From Cytophagaceae bacterium (lineage in GTDB: Bacteria; Bacteroidota; Bacteroidia; Cytophagales; Spirosomataceae), in assembly GCA_027491195.1 (NCBI GenBank), contig JAIXWQ010000013.1, forward strand, positions 1 through 64,000: a stretch of DNA of 64,000 nucleotides, in the 5' to 3' direction. The notes beneath the pieces are model-generated. The model saw only the letters and a list, made by a program, of their open reading frames with translations, did no database searches and had not been told where the DNA came from. The translations under genes and the position numbers were made by a program. Shown one piece after another: positions 1 to 8,223 of this stretch (position 1 is the stretch's first letter; every line of letters begins with the position of its first letter).

Positions 1-182
1 CTCTACAGTCTACTCTTCTTTAGTCGAGAAAGACTTCGCTTAGATGAAGAGATTTGCGCCTAAAATGTGCCCCCATTGAGTCAATTTAAGCAAAACGAAC
101 TTCGCCAAAGGAAGAGTTTTTGCATAAAACTGAGGCGCATTAGTAAAGCTTTTTATCTACCGTCCGGACCGCCAACTAAGAG

Positions 183-210
183 AAAAGCTTCAAAGAAATT
201 TGAGGCTTTT
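183..210 (+). terminator. Hairpin terminator at the left edge
   Basis: A 12-bp stem (AAAAGCTTCAAA paired with TTTGAGGCTTTT, one G-T pair) with a GAAA loop runs into a T-rich tract. It would end a plus-strand transcript entering from the left. Because the left arm starts with four A, it could also end the minus-strand radical SAM gene. Bases 1-182 hold no convincing gene. Confidence 0.7.
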
Positions 211-219
211 TTGTTTTTA

Positions 220-2391
220 TCATATTACTAATAATCCCATCTCTCGTAATTCTTCGGCGATTTCGCCTTCCCAGAAATTGTCGAAATTACCTAAGCCAGC
301 ATCTGAATAGGCAGCTTGAAATTCAGCAAAGGATCCTGTTTTTTCAGTTCCCAAGGAAAGTGCAGGTAATGCATTTGTAAGCCATATTCCAAGTTTTTCT
401 GGTACCTCTAATTCCACTTCCTCTCTGCCTAAACTGAATAATAAGGCTTTTTTTACCTTGCTAGGAGTAGGTCCTAGCCATACGATTTTAGCAGTAGGTT
501 TAGGAAATGTATCTTCTTTTTGGGTTAAAATGCGGGAAATGTAATTCTTCGGAATCTGCGTGCGCGGAATTTTGAAATCAAACCATTCCTGCAACGGCAT
601 GTCTAAACCGATGCCATGCATGTAATTGAATAAGGATTTCTTCAATCCTTCACTGAATTTGGCATGATCCGTTCCAGTAGGATCTGCATGTTCTAAATCG
701 TTGTTCGCAAAACGTCCCGGTTCTGGATTTAAAATCTGTATCTGGTAGGCGTCTGGATTTAGACCTACTGGACTATGAGCAGTTAAGGCAAATTGATGCC
801 AAAAACCTGAATGCATGACTCCATTTTCTATCAACTGTCTCACCACTTCCAGTGAATCCACCGTCTCTTGCGCGGTTTGGGTAGGGAATCCGTACATTAA
901 ATAGGCATGGACTAAAATGCCTGCCTGTGTAAAATGATCAGCCACTTGGGCCACTTGCGAAACCGTTACGCCTTTATCAATTAATTCCAAAAGTCGATCC
1001 GAAGCCACCTCTAATCCACCCGAAACGGCGATACAGCCGGAGCGAACGAGTAACTGACATAGATCTTTGGTAAAACTCTTCTCAAAACGAATATTCGTCC
1101 ACCAAACTACCGTCAATCCCCGACGAATAATTTCAATGGCCACGTCGCGCATCAAGGCGGGTGGAGCAGCTTCATCCACAAAATGAAAACCATTATTTCC
1201 CGTTTGGGCAATCATCGCTTCGATGCGATCAACCAGCATCGGTGCGGTGGTCGCTTCGTAGTCTTTAATATAAGATAAGGAGATGTCACAAAAGGTACAT
1301 TTACCCCAATAACAGCCATGCGCCAGGGTCAATTTATTCCATCTTCCATCACTCCACAAACGGTGCATTGGATTCGCTATCTCAATGACTGATAAATATT
1401 TATCTAAAGGCAAATCCGAATAATCAGGAATGCCCACATCTTTTTGCTTGACATCTGCATCTTTGGACCCATTTAGGTAAGTGACTTTGCCTTCTACCAG
1501 ACAAAACGTGCGTTTCAAATCCTTCAATTCACGCGAACCTTTCAAATGTTCCAACAGGTTCAGTAAAGGTGTCTCTCCATCATCTAAGGTGATAAAATCT
1601 ACGAATTCAAAAACGCGAGGCTCCTGTAAGGAGCGCAATTCGGTATTGGCATATCCTCCACCAAAGGCGACTTTAATTGCCGGGTGGTGTTTTTTAATCC
1701 ACTGCCCACAACGTAAAGCACTGTACAAATTGCCTGGGAATGGGGCGGTGATAGCGACTAAATCGGGTTTTTCGGCAGCGATTTTTTTCGCCAAAACTTC
1801 TACCAATAACTCATCAATATAAGTTAGAGGGGTGTTCAGTGCTTCATGTAATTCCTGAAAACTGGAAGCCGATCTGCCCAGCCTCTCTGCATAGCGACTA
1901 AAGCCAAAATGCGGATCCACCGCATCAATAATCAAATCAGAAATGTCCTCTAAATAGAGCGTGGCTAAATGCCTCGCTTTGTCCCGCACCCCCATACTAC
2001 CGAAGGCCCATTCCAGATCACTTACTTGCTGAAAGCGAGAAGCTTCTGGCAAATAGTTTTGCTCTGCAATCACATGCGCCAGGGTGGGATTTTTGTCGTG
2101 TAAAAAGGAAATTACGGGGTCAATCGTGCGAATGTAGGACTGTTTTAGTCGCAGCATGCGCTGCCCATTTTCATTCAGTTTTTTGCCTGAATTTTCAATC
2201 TGGGCGAAGAGCTGTTGAAGTCCTTTAGCGGAAAAAAGCTGCAATATGACTTCGAGCCCTAGATCCGCCTGAAAAGACGAGATGTTGCGAGTATTCAAAA
2301 ATCCCTTCAAATATGCCGTCGCAGGGTAGGGCGTATTTAATTGGGTAAAAGGTGGGGTAATAAAAAATACCTTGGGGTCTTTTGAACTCAT
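220..2391 (-). CDS. B12-binding-like radical SAM protein
   Basis: A 723-residue protein. An N-terminal region of about 300 residues looks like a cobalamin-binding-type fold with helical insertions (VFFITPPF near the start, later VAFGGGYANTE). A radical SAM core follows, with the cluster motif CYWGKCTFC near residue 360 and later MYGFPTQT. The cysteine spacing is CX4CX2C rather than the usual CX3CX2C. The family performs radical methylations or rearrangements; the substrate here is unknown. The ATG at 2391 is chosen because the longer frame needs a TTG only three codons upstream. It stands alone, with a terminator-like hairpin just downstream. Confidence 0.85.
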   Translation of the reverse strand: MSSKDPKVFFITPPFTQLNTPYPATAYLKGFLNTRNISSFQADLGLEVILQLFSAKGLQQLFAQIENSGKKLNENGQRMLRLKQSYIRTIDPVISFLHDKNPTLAHVIAEQNYLPEASRFQQVSDLEWAFGSMGVRDKARHLATLYLEDISDLIIDAVDPHFGFSRYAERLGRSASSFQELHEALNTPLTYIDELLVEVLAKKIAAEKPDLVAITAPFPGNLYSALRCGQWIKKHHPAIKVAFGGGYANTELRSLQEPRVFEFVDFITLDDGETPLLNLLEHLKGSRELKDLKRTFCLVEGKVTYLNGSKDADVKQKDVGIPDYSDLPLDKYLSVIEIANPMHRLWSDGRWNKLTLAHGCYWGKCTFCDISLSYIKDYEATTAPMLVDRIEAMIAQTGNNGFHFVDEAAPPALMRDVAIEIIRRGLTVVWWTNIRFEKSFTKDLCQLLVRSGCIAVSGGLEVASDRLLELIDKGVTVSQVAQVADHFTQAGILVHAYLMYGFPTQTAQETVDSLEVVRQLIENGVMHSGFWHQFALTAHSPVGLNPDAYQIQILNPEPGRFANNDLEHADPTGTDHAKFSEGLKKSLFNYMHGIGLDMPLQEWFDFKIPRTQIPKNYISRILTQKEDTFPKPTAKIVWLGPTPSKVKKALLFSLGREEVELEVPEKLGIWLTNALPALSLGTEKTGSFAEFQAAYSDAGLGNFDNFWEGEIAEELREMGLLVI

Positions 2392-2408
2392 GTTCCCCAA
2401 AAGTACTT

Positions 2409-2437
2409 AAAAAAACAGGCCATCTATTGATAGCCTG
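2409..2437 (-). terminator. Terminator overlapping the small Lys-rich gene
   Basis: Read on the minus strand, CAGGCTATC pairs with GATGGCCTG (9 bp, one G-T) around an AATA loop, followed by seven T. The stop codon of the 35-residue gene lies inside the left arm, which supports that gene being real and separately terminated. Confidence 0.75.
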
Positions 2438-2531
2438 CTTTCTTTTTTTCTCTCTTTTCTTCTTTTTTCTCCTTCGGAGTTTTAGCGGGTTCTTTCTTTG
2501 CCGCCTTTTGGGAATTCATGCCTTTGGCCAT
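2424..2531 (-). CDS. 35-residue lysine-rich small protein
   Basis: A short open frame beginning MAKGMNSQKAAKKEP and ending KKKAGYQ; more than a third of the residues are Lys and many others are Glu. It resembles very short Lys-rich hypothetical proteins found across Bacteroidota (recognised from memory, not searched). The ATG at 2531 starts right after a GC-richer leader, and the frame ends inside a good terminator, so it looks like a complete transcription unit. It is highly basic and probably unstructured. Nucleic-acid or ribosome binding would be a guess. Confidence 0.6.
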   Translation of the reverse strand: MAKGMNSQKAAKKEPAKTPKEKKEEKREKKKAGYQ

Positions 2532-2573
2532 GGTGTTGGGGGTTTAGGGAGGCAAGGTCGGGAATTTAATTGA

Positions 2574-3281
2574 TTATTTTTCCTCTAACCAGGATTTTAT
2601 CACCTCCGCCGTTTTTTCAAAATCCTTATCTAGCATCAAATCATGCGACCCGCCTTCGATGATTTCGAGTTGAGCTCTGTAGTGTTTCGCCGTGTCGGCA
2701 AATTCTTGAACGGTGATCAATCCATCCGCTGAACCACCCACCACTAAAAGAGTTACAGAAGTGCGATGTTTTAATGGGAACATTAATCCTAAATAGGCAA
2801 CAAATGATTCAGCACACATCAAAGGTGCATAACGTTCACAAAGATCAGGATCATTGAACATCAACCGAGGGTATTTTTTGAACCCGCCCAGTAAGTTGAA
2901 CTGAAGCAAATAGGGAATTAAACCAGGGTAACGGAAGAGCGCTCGCAAGCTGGCGAATAACACACCTGAGGGAGGAACTGACGCTAAAAGTATAGCCTTT
3001 TTGCAAGTGCCTGTTTTTAGGAAGTGTTGCAGAATCATGCCGCCCATCGAATGGCCTATAATAATAGGTGGTGTCTCCAGATTTGCTACTACCCGGTGTA
3101 AAGCTTCCACATAATCACCTAACGAATACGCTATTCGCCGCATGTTTCCTTGTACTTCATGTCCCGGAAGATTAAATGCAACACAAGTATATCCCAGCTT
3201 CTCGAAAAAGGGAATAAAATGCTCTTCCCAACACCAAGCGCCGTGTGCTATGCCATGAACGAATACGATCGTTTCTTTCAT
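2574..3281 (-). CDS. Alpha/beta hydrolase coupled to a flavin monooxygenase
   Basis: A 235-residue cytoplasmic alpha/beta hydrolase without signal peptide. Visible are the oxyanion region FVHGIAHGAWCWE, nucleophile elbow GHSMGG (Ser near residue 97), a likely acid in GGSADGL, and the catalytic His in EGGSHDLM. It resembles the small esterase/MenH-like or salicylate esterase-like group. Its start shares one base with the stop of the upstream flavin monooxygenase (TGATG), so the two are translationally coupled. An inferred role is hydrolysis of an ester or lactone made by that oxygenase. The substrate is unknown. Confidence 0.85.
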   Translation of the reverse strand: MKETIVFVHGIAHGAWCWEEHFIPFFEKLGYTCVAFNLPGHEVQGNMRRIAYSLGDYVEALHRVVANLETPPIIIGHSMGGMILQHFLKTGTCKKAILLASVPPSGVLFASLRALFRYPGLIPYLLQFNLLGGFKKYPRLMFNDPDLCERYAPLMCAESFVAYLGLMFPLKHRTSVTLLVVGGSADGLITVQEFADTAKHYRAQLEIIEGGSHDLMLDKDFEKTAEVIKSWLEEK

Positions 3282-4588
3282 CAGATGGGGTATTTGCTGA
3301 CGTAGTTTTTTGGTAGGTGTTTTTTCAGCTGATTGACGAACAAGTGAAAGTCAACCGTAATGGTGTGTCGCGGGGTTTTAATTTGGTTGAGGTGGGGATG
3401 TGTGATCTCTCTTTGGCATAATTCAGCGATGTTTTCTGGTCTTTTCCAAAGTCCTTTAATCGCCCTCGCCGCTATCTTGCTTTGCAATTCCGCACCCGGC
3501 CAAATGCATCCCAGTGGCTGGAACATGCCCACAAAAAACAGGTTATCGTATTTCTCATGTAGCATTTTGAGGTAAAGCGGCACATCGCCTTCACTGTAAT
3601 TCAAGAAGTCTTTTCGGAAGAAGGGGTGTTCTAAAATGTAGCCCGTACAGGCAATAATCGTGTCAAATTCTTCCACAGATCCATCCTTGAAATGCACATT
3701 TTGGCCCTCAAAATGATCAATATCAACTTTAGGGAACACCTTTCCGTGCCGTACTTTATACAATAATTCTTCGTTGATGGTAGGGTGGGTAGCTGTAATC
3801 GCATGTTCTGGCTCTTGAAGACCATACATTTTATTGGAACCGGAGAATATTTTGACGGATAATTCCGAAAGGAAAAATTTCAATTTCGTAGGTAGCCAAG
3901 CTAAGCGGGAAGCGACCACATCACTCGGTTTGCCAAACAAAAACTTAGGCACAATCCGGTATCCTCTTCTCCAGCTAATACTTGTTTTCTTACTCACGCG
4001 GCTCGTTTCTACTGCTACGTCACAAGCTGAATTTCCACCTCCAATCACTAAAATGCGTTGATCTCTAAACGGCTCAGCTTTCTTGAATTCATGCGAATGC
4101 ATCAAACGACCCGTAAATTCTCCTGGATAATGGGGCATTCGAGGCAACCAGTGGTGGCCATTGCAAACAACTAAGTGGGTAAAGTTTTCTGTTTTTTCTA
4201 CTCCATCCTTCTCGGAAACGATGACCCAGTTTTTGTCCTCGTCTAACTCGCAAGATTTCACCAAGGTTCCAAACTCAATATTCGGTGCCAGATTAAAGTG
4301 CGCTGCGTAAGCTTGAAAATAACGTCTTAATTGATCGTGTGATGGATAATCGGGCATCCCTTTTTCGAAATCGTCGAACGTGAAGTCCTCGTATTGCGAT
4401 AGGGTTTTGGAACTAATAATGTGCGTAGTCTCAAAAACACTGGAGTGTCCTGTCTTCTCGTTATAAACCCAGTTGCCGCCTACCTGATGGTTGTATTCAT
4501 AACAAACTACATCAAGCCCTTGATCTTTTAGGTTTTTTAAGGCTGTGATGCCGGATGGTCCTGCACCGATTACGCACACTTTAGTCAT
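3281..4588 (-). CDS. Flavin-containing monooxygenase
   Basis: A 435-residue FAD/NADPH oxygenase. The FAD-binding GAGPSG lies at residues 8-13. The family fingerprint FTGRLMHSHEF (FxGxxxHxxxF/Y) is near residue 155, and the NADPH-binding GGGNSACD follows near 178. The fingerprint ends in Phe, as in FMO-type enzymes, rather than Trp-Pro/Asp as in classical Baeyer-Villiger enzymes. Such proteins oxygenate amines, sulfides or ketones. It is the first gene of a two-gene unit with the overlapping hydrolase. Substrate not predictable. Confidence 0.88.
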   Translation of the reverse strand: MTKVCVIGAGPSGITALKNLKDQGLDVVCYEYNHQVGGNWVYNEKTGHSSVFETTHIISSKTLSQYEDFTFDDFEKGMPDYPSHDQLRRYFQAYAAHFNLAPNIEFGTLVKSCELDEDKNWVIVSEKDGVEKTENFTHLVVCNGHHWLPRMPHYPGEFTGRLMHSHEFKKAEPFRDQRILVIGGGNSACDVAVETSRVSKKTSISWRRGYRIVPKFLFGKPSDVVASRLAWLPTKLKFFLSELSVKIFSGSNKMYGLQEPEHAITATHPTINEELLYKVRHGKVFPKVDIDHFEGQNVHFKDGSVEEFDTIIACTGYILEHPFFRKDFLNYSEGDVPLYLKMLHEKYDNLFFVGMFQPLGCIWPGAELQSKIAARAIKGLWKRPENIAELCQREITHPHLNQIKTPRHTITVDFHLFVNQLKKHLPKNYVSKYPI

Positions 4589-4621
4589 GGTTTTTGTCTT
4601 TTGCTAAATATAACAAAATAA

Positions 4622-5479
4622 CTATTTAATCTTTCTTTCGTATAAATATCTCATACTTCTGCTGATCATGGCAGGTATCACGGAAGCGTGGCCTTCGTCG
4701 TCAAAAAGAACAAGTTTGACTTCCATATCAGGATAATGACTTTTGAATAGTTTCTCGATGTTTTTCATGTTTTGAATCCCTTCTTCGTCCTCTAATTGAC
4801 CATATGATAGAAATACTTTAACGGGTAGACTTTTGTGGGTGGAAGCAAATTTCTTTTCTATCAATAGGATATCATTCTGGTTCCAATCCACAAAAGAAGG
4901 GCTGTTAATTCCATAATGGTCAAAAAGTTCAGGTGAATGAAACAGCACGTTTGCCGTAAAAAGGCCTCCTAATGAGTGTCCAACAAGTCCTCTGTGCCCG
5001 TTTGTGGGATAAGTTTTTTCAATGAATGGGATGATCTCATTTTTGATCACATTTAAAAACCGCTCTCCTTCGCCTGATTTTAATCCAGGAGCTGGTATAG
5101 CCTCCATGATCGAGGTGGTGCTGTCGTAGGCGGGATATTTAGTGAAGGTTAATTCTGACCAGCGTTGTGTAAACCACGGTTTATTCTCCACAGCTGTGCA
5201 TTGAATTGTGACTAAAATAATGTCCTCAATTTCATCGTAAAATTTCAGGCTTTTGTGTGCTCCATGGGCAATTTCTGAGGCGTAATACCCGTCTAGCATG
5301 TACAAGACAGGGTATTTTAAATTCGGATTATAATTTTTAGGAACAGAAACCCCTAAAACATAGGTGGTTTTATTAATCGCAGACTTTAATTCGTAGGCTA
5401 GAGCGTGGTGATTAATGAGTGGTTTTTGGGCAAAAATACTTGTGGTGATGAGGCACAATAAGAGAGCGATTCTTGGCAT
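4622..5479 (-). CDS. Secreted alpha/beta esterase (IroE/Fes-like)
   Basis: A 285-residue protein with an N-terminal signal peptide ending near IFAQ. The fold is the esterase D/enterochelin esterase type: YPVLYMLDGYY in the first strand region, nucleophile elbow GHSLGG near residue 165, YGINSPS, and catalytic His in DDEGHAS. It is likely periplasmic or surface exposed and cleaves small esters or siderophore-like compounds. It is transcribed divergently from the hydrolase at 5608, with palindrome copy A between them, but no good promoter box lies at the matching distance on this side. It is related to the esterase at 8224. Confidence 0.85.
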   Translation of the reverse strand: MPRIALLLCLITTSIFAQKPLINHHALAYELKSAINKTTYVLGVSVPKNYNPNLKYPVLYMLDGYYASEIAHGAHKSLKFYDEIEDIILVTIQCTAVENKPWFTQRWSELTFTKYPAYDSTTSIMEAIPAPGLKSGEGERFLNVIKNEIIPFIEKTYPTNGHRGLVGHSLGGLFTANVLFHSPELFDHYGINSPSFVDWNQNDILLIEKKFASTHKSLPVKVFLSYGQLEDEEGIQNMKNIEKLFKSHYPDMEVKLVLFDDEGHASVIPAMISRSMRYLYERKIK

Positions 5480-5521
5480 ATGTTTTATTTAAAATTCGGA
5501 TTATAAATCGAATAACACAAG

Positions 5522-5561
5522 TTTAATCTGTTCCCCTTTCCGCAAAAGGGAACAGATTAAA
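5522..5561. promoter_or_regulatory. Palindrome copy A (TGTTCCC-N12-GGGAACA family)
   Basis: A 40-bp inverted repeat. Left arm TTTAATCTGTTCCCCTTT, centre CCGC, and a right arm that mirrors the left with one mismatch. It contains the same core as the copies at 9700 and 18659, including the CGCAAAA centre-right. Its centre is 54.5 bp from the CTTATTTG box ahead of the hydrolase at 5608. It is probably a dimeric activator site. A terminator is less likely, because it lies between divergent gene starts. Confidence 0.7.
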
Positions 5562-5595
5562 TTTCGTAATCCACAGATTTACTTATGAAAATGCG

Positions 5596-5603
5596 CTTAT
5601 TTG
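5596..5603 (+). promoter_or_regulatory. Promoter -7-like box CTTATTTG
   Basis: It matches TTTG of the Bacteroidetes TAnnTTTG box but not TA. Its spacing from palindrome A is identical to that in the other two copies. It lies only 4 nt before the ATG at 5608, which would make the transcript nearly leaderless. Confidence 0.4.
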
Positions 5604-5607
5604 TAAT

Positions 5608-6435
5608 ATGAAACACTTGTTCTTATTACTAGTCATAAGCCTCTCTACTTTTGGCCAACAAAAAATACCCTACGGTAACAATCCGAAAGCCGGTCATTAT
5701 GCGGCGATTCGTGGAATCAACCTCTATTACGAGACCTATGGCAAGGGTGCTCCACTGCTTTTTATTCATGGTAATAATGGGTCGATCCAGGATTTCAAGA
5801 ACCAGATTCCGTATTTTTCCAAACATTATCAGGTCATTGTAGCTGATAACCGATCACAAGGAAAATCCATTGATACAAGTGATTCGTTGAGTTATGAGCA
5901 GATGGCGGATGATTTTGCGGCACTCCTCGATCACCTGAAATTAGATTCGGTAAACGTCGTGGGCTGGAGTGATGGCGGAATTAATGGACTTTTATTAGCG
6001 AGTCGTCACCCAGAGAAAGTGCGTAAACTAGCGGTTACAGGAGCTAATTTAATTCCGGATCCGATTAAAAGCACCGATCCATGGGTTGTTGAACTAGTTA
6101 ATCATATGATTGATAGCTTACAAAAAGCGCCCGAATCTTTGGAGCGCAATCGCGTTCTCAAATTGAGTCGAATTTTAGTGGAACAACCTCACATCACGCA
6201 CGCTGATTTAGCGAAAATTGAGTGTCCTACATTGGTGATAGCAGGTGATCATGATGTGATTTTACCGCATCATACCCTAGAAATTGCCTCTGCCATCAAG
6301 CGTTCTTATTTATGGATTTTGCCAAATTCCGGCCATTCCACCCCCGTTTTTTATAAAAATATATTCAATTCCACCGTATTTGATTTCTTAAAAACACCTT
6401 ACCGGAAGATAGAGAAGCAAGCGAAATTCTATTAA
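5608..6435 (+). CDS. Secreted alpha/beta hydrolase
   Basis: A 275-residue protein with a signal peptide (MKHLFLLLVISLSTFGQ). It has LLFIHGNNGS at the oxyanion site, DNRSQGKS, nucleophile elbow GWSDGG, acid in GDHDVI and His in NSGHST, a full alpha/beta-hydrolase triad. The mature N terminus IPYGNNPKAG is very similar to that of the hydrolase at 59362 (IPYGSNPKVG), so the two are paralogues. The next gene starts directly after its stop codon (TAAATG), so the pair is an operon under palindrome A. It is probably an esterase; the substrate is unknown. Confidence 0.88.
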   Translation: MKHLFLLLVISLSTFGQQKIPYGNNPKAGHYAAIRGINLYYETYGKGAPLLFIHGNNGSIQDFKNQIPYFSKHYQVIVADNRSQGKSIDTSDSLSYEQMADDFAALLDHLKLDSVNVVGWSDGGINGLLLASRHPEKVRKLAVTGANLIPDPIKSTDPWVVELVNHMIDSLQKAPESLERNRVLKLSRILVEQPHITHADLAKIECPTLVIAGDHDVILPHHTLEIASAIKRSYLWILPNSGHSTPVFYKNIFNSTVFDFLKTPYRKIEKQAKFY

Positions 6436-6864
6436 ATGAAAAAAGTCTTATTTCTCGCTTTACTCAGTTTTAGCACATTTGCCCAAAAGCGCAATCTCAC
6501 CCTTTCCTTACTGCCTGACTCCTACGCAGTTTGCCGCCTGGCTCCCGATGCAAAGGTGCCCGATTGGGCCTACAAAGGTTCTTTCTATTCCATATCGAAA
6601 ACGAGTGATGAATTGTCAATTGTAGTCGATCAGCGCTTTGCTCCTGCGGGAATTAAGAAAGCAGAAAACTGGAAGGGATTTAAAGTGGAGGGCCCTTTAG
6701 ACTTTGCTTTAACTGGAATTTTGGCAGCTTTATCTAAGTCGTTAGCTGATAATCAAATTCCCCTTTTTAGTATCAGTACCTTTGATACGGATTATATATT
6801 GGTGGAGAGTCAGTATTACGAGAAGGCGAAAAAGGTACTCGCCTTGGAGAATAAGTTTAAATAA
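6436..6864 (+). CDS. ACT-domain protein with a signal peptide
   Basis: A 142-residue protein. After residue about 20, the sequence (LLPDSYAVCRLAP, then SFYSISKTSDELSIVV) resembles the CASTOR-like ACT-domain proteins, which are normally about 120-130 residues and cytoplasmic. Here the domain is preceded by MKKVLFLALLSFSTFAQ, a convincing export signal with the AQ cleavage pattern used by neighbouring secreted proteins. It follows the hydrolase without a gap. A periplasmic ligand-binding role is an inference. Confidence 0.75.
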   Translation: MKKVLFLALLSFSTFAQKRNLTLSLLPDSYAVCRLAPDAKVPDWAYKGSFYSISKTSDELSIVVDQRFAPAGIKKAENWKGFKVEGPLDFALTGILAALSKSLADNQIPLFSISTFDTDYILVESQYYEKAKKVLALENKFK

Positions 6865-6898
6865 AACAAGGCCCACCGCAGGTGGGCCTTGTTTTATT
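6860..6898. terminator. Bidirectional terminator
   Basis: A perfect 18-bp stem (left arm starting AATAAAACAAGG, right arm ending CCTTGTTTTATT) around a GCA loop lies between convergent genes. It has T tracts on both strands and serves the ACT gene and the serine hydrolase at 6898. Confidence 0.9.
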
Positions 6899-8214
6899 TA
6901 TTTTGCGATACTACCCCAAACGAGGTGGCGGTATTTGCCATTATGACCCGTGGGTTCAGGGGCTAATTGCATAAATACCATGGAGAACATATCCTCTTTG
7001 CGATCAATCCAGAATTGTGTCCCAAAATACCCGAGCCAGAAATAAGATCCCGCTGAAATGGTTTCGAATTTTGCTTGTTCTTCCGGGTACACATAGACCG
7101 TTACGCCTGCTTTGAATTGAGAGCGGCCGGTTACACCCATGGCTACGCCATCTTTTGTGGATACGTCGAAGAGTGGTTTCTCGATCATTTCTACGGTTTT
7201 TTTGCTCAAAATTCGAGTACCATCTAGTTCTCCGTAATTTAATAGCATTTGGAAGAAACGGGCATAATCGTCCACATTACTCATAACGTCTGTCCCGCCC
7301 ATGGCTAATTGTGTATTCGTATCTTTCCAAAAATCCATCGAAGTCTCTGTCGAGAAACCCATTAAATCACGTCCCACTTGGTCGGTATAGATGCCCAGTT
7401 GACCATTGCTTTTACGTGTATATACTTGTGTTACATTTTTCCATTCTTCCGGAGGAACACCTAAATAGGTACGATTCATTTTAAGTGGAGCAAAGATCTC
7501 TTGACGTAAAAAATCAGGAAAGCTGCGGCCATCTAATTTTTCAATGACACGCCCTAAAACCTCTAAATTCATTCCATACGTCCAGCTTTCACCAGGCTCG
7601 TGGGTTAGGGGTAATTTAGCAGCGCTTTGAATGATCTCAGCCAGTTTTAATCCACTTTTTACCTTAGGGAAAGCAAAGGTAATATTTGCTTTCACGTAAG
7701 CTTCATGTCCTAAACGTGCAAAAGGGGGATAGGCGATTCCTGAGGTGTGTGTGAAAACGTGCTTCATCAAAATCTTGTTTTTCGCAGGACGGGTGATGAA
7801 TTCGTGCTTCACGGTGTCATATCCAATCAAAACTTGCATGTTCGCAAATTCAGGCAAGATGTCGCCTAAGGGAGTATCCATGGTGAAAAGTCCGCGTTCA
7901 TACAATTTCAAGCCAGCCACCGCTGTGATGATTTTGGACATACTTGCCATACGGAATAAGTGGTCTGTCCGCATGGCTTCACCTGTTTCTAGGTTTGCTT
8001 TTCCAAAAGCCTTTTTATACACCACTTTGCCATGGCGCACGATCATTCCGATGGAACCAGGAATGATTTTTTTATCTGTTTGGGAGGTTAAAAATGCATC
8101 TACGCGCTGAATACCTTCTTTAGATAAGCCAGCTTGAATAGGATCTCCAGTAGGGAGTCCGGATTGCGCAAATACGTTTATTGCGCAGAAGAGGAGTAGG
8201 AATAATTTTTTCAT
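6898..8214 (-). CDS. Secreted beta-lactamase-fold serine hydrolase
   Basis: A 438-residue protein with a signal peptide ending VFAQ. It belongs to the class C beta-lactamase / EstB-type esterase family. The nucleophile motif SMSK follows FRMA near residue 92, and the Tyr motif is WTYGMN with VLGRVIEKL after it. HTSGIAYPP and AMGGTDVMS are typical of the family. The likely activity is esterase or D-aminopeptidase rather than antibiotic resistance. It is the last gene of the operon 9629-6898 (spacing 9 nt), behind a SnoaL-like protein and an esterase, under palindrome B. Confidence 0.87.
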   Translation of the reverse strand: MKKLFLLLFCAINVFAQSGLPTGDPIQAGLSKEGIQRVDAFLTSQTDKKIIPGSIGMIVRHGKVVYKKAFGKANLETGEAMRTDHLFRMASMSKIITAVAGLKLYERGLFTMDTPLGDILPEFANMQVLIGYDTVKHEFITRPAKNKILMKHVFTHTSGIAYPPFARLGHEAYVKANITFAFPKVKSGLKLAEIIQSAAKLPLTHEPGESWTYGMNLEVLGRVIEKLDGRSFPDFLRQEIFAPLKMNRTYLGVPPEEWKNVTQVYTRKSNGQLGIYTDQVGRDLMGFSTETSMDFWKDTNTQLAMGGTDVMSNVDDYARFFQMLLNYGELDGTRILSKKTVEMIEKPLFDVSTKDGVAMGVTGRSQFKAGVTVYVYPEEQAKFETISAGSYFWLGYFGTQFWIDRKEDMFSMVFMQLAPEPTGHNGKYRHLVWGSIAK

Positions 8215-8223
8215 GGTTTGGGT

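Noticed and set aside
100-182. Possible tRNA 3' end (ACCGTCCGGACCGCCA)
   Set aside because: There is no T-loop or anticodon arm upstream; it is more likely part of an unassigned coding tail or spacer.
2382-2573. Plus-strand frame of 63 residues
   Set aside because: Its Phe/Leu-rich stretch is the reverse of the Lys-rich gene and terminator on the other strand.
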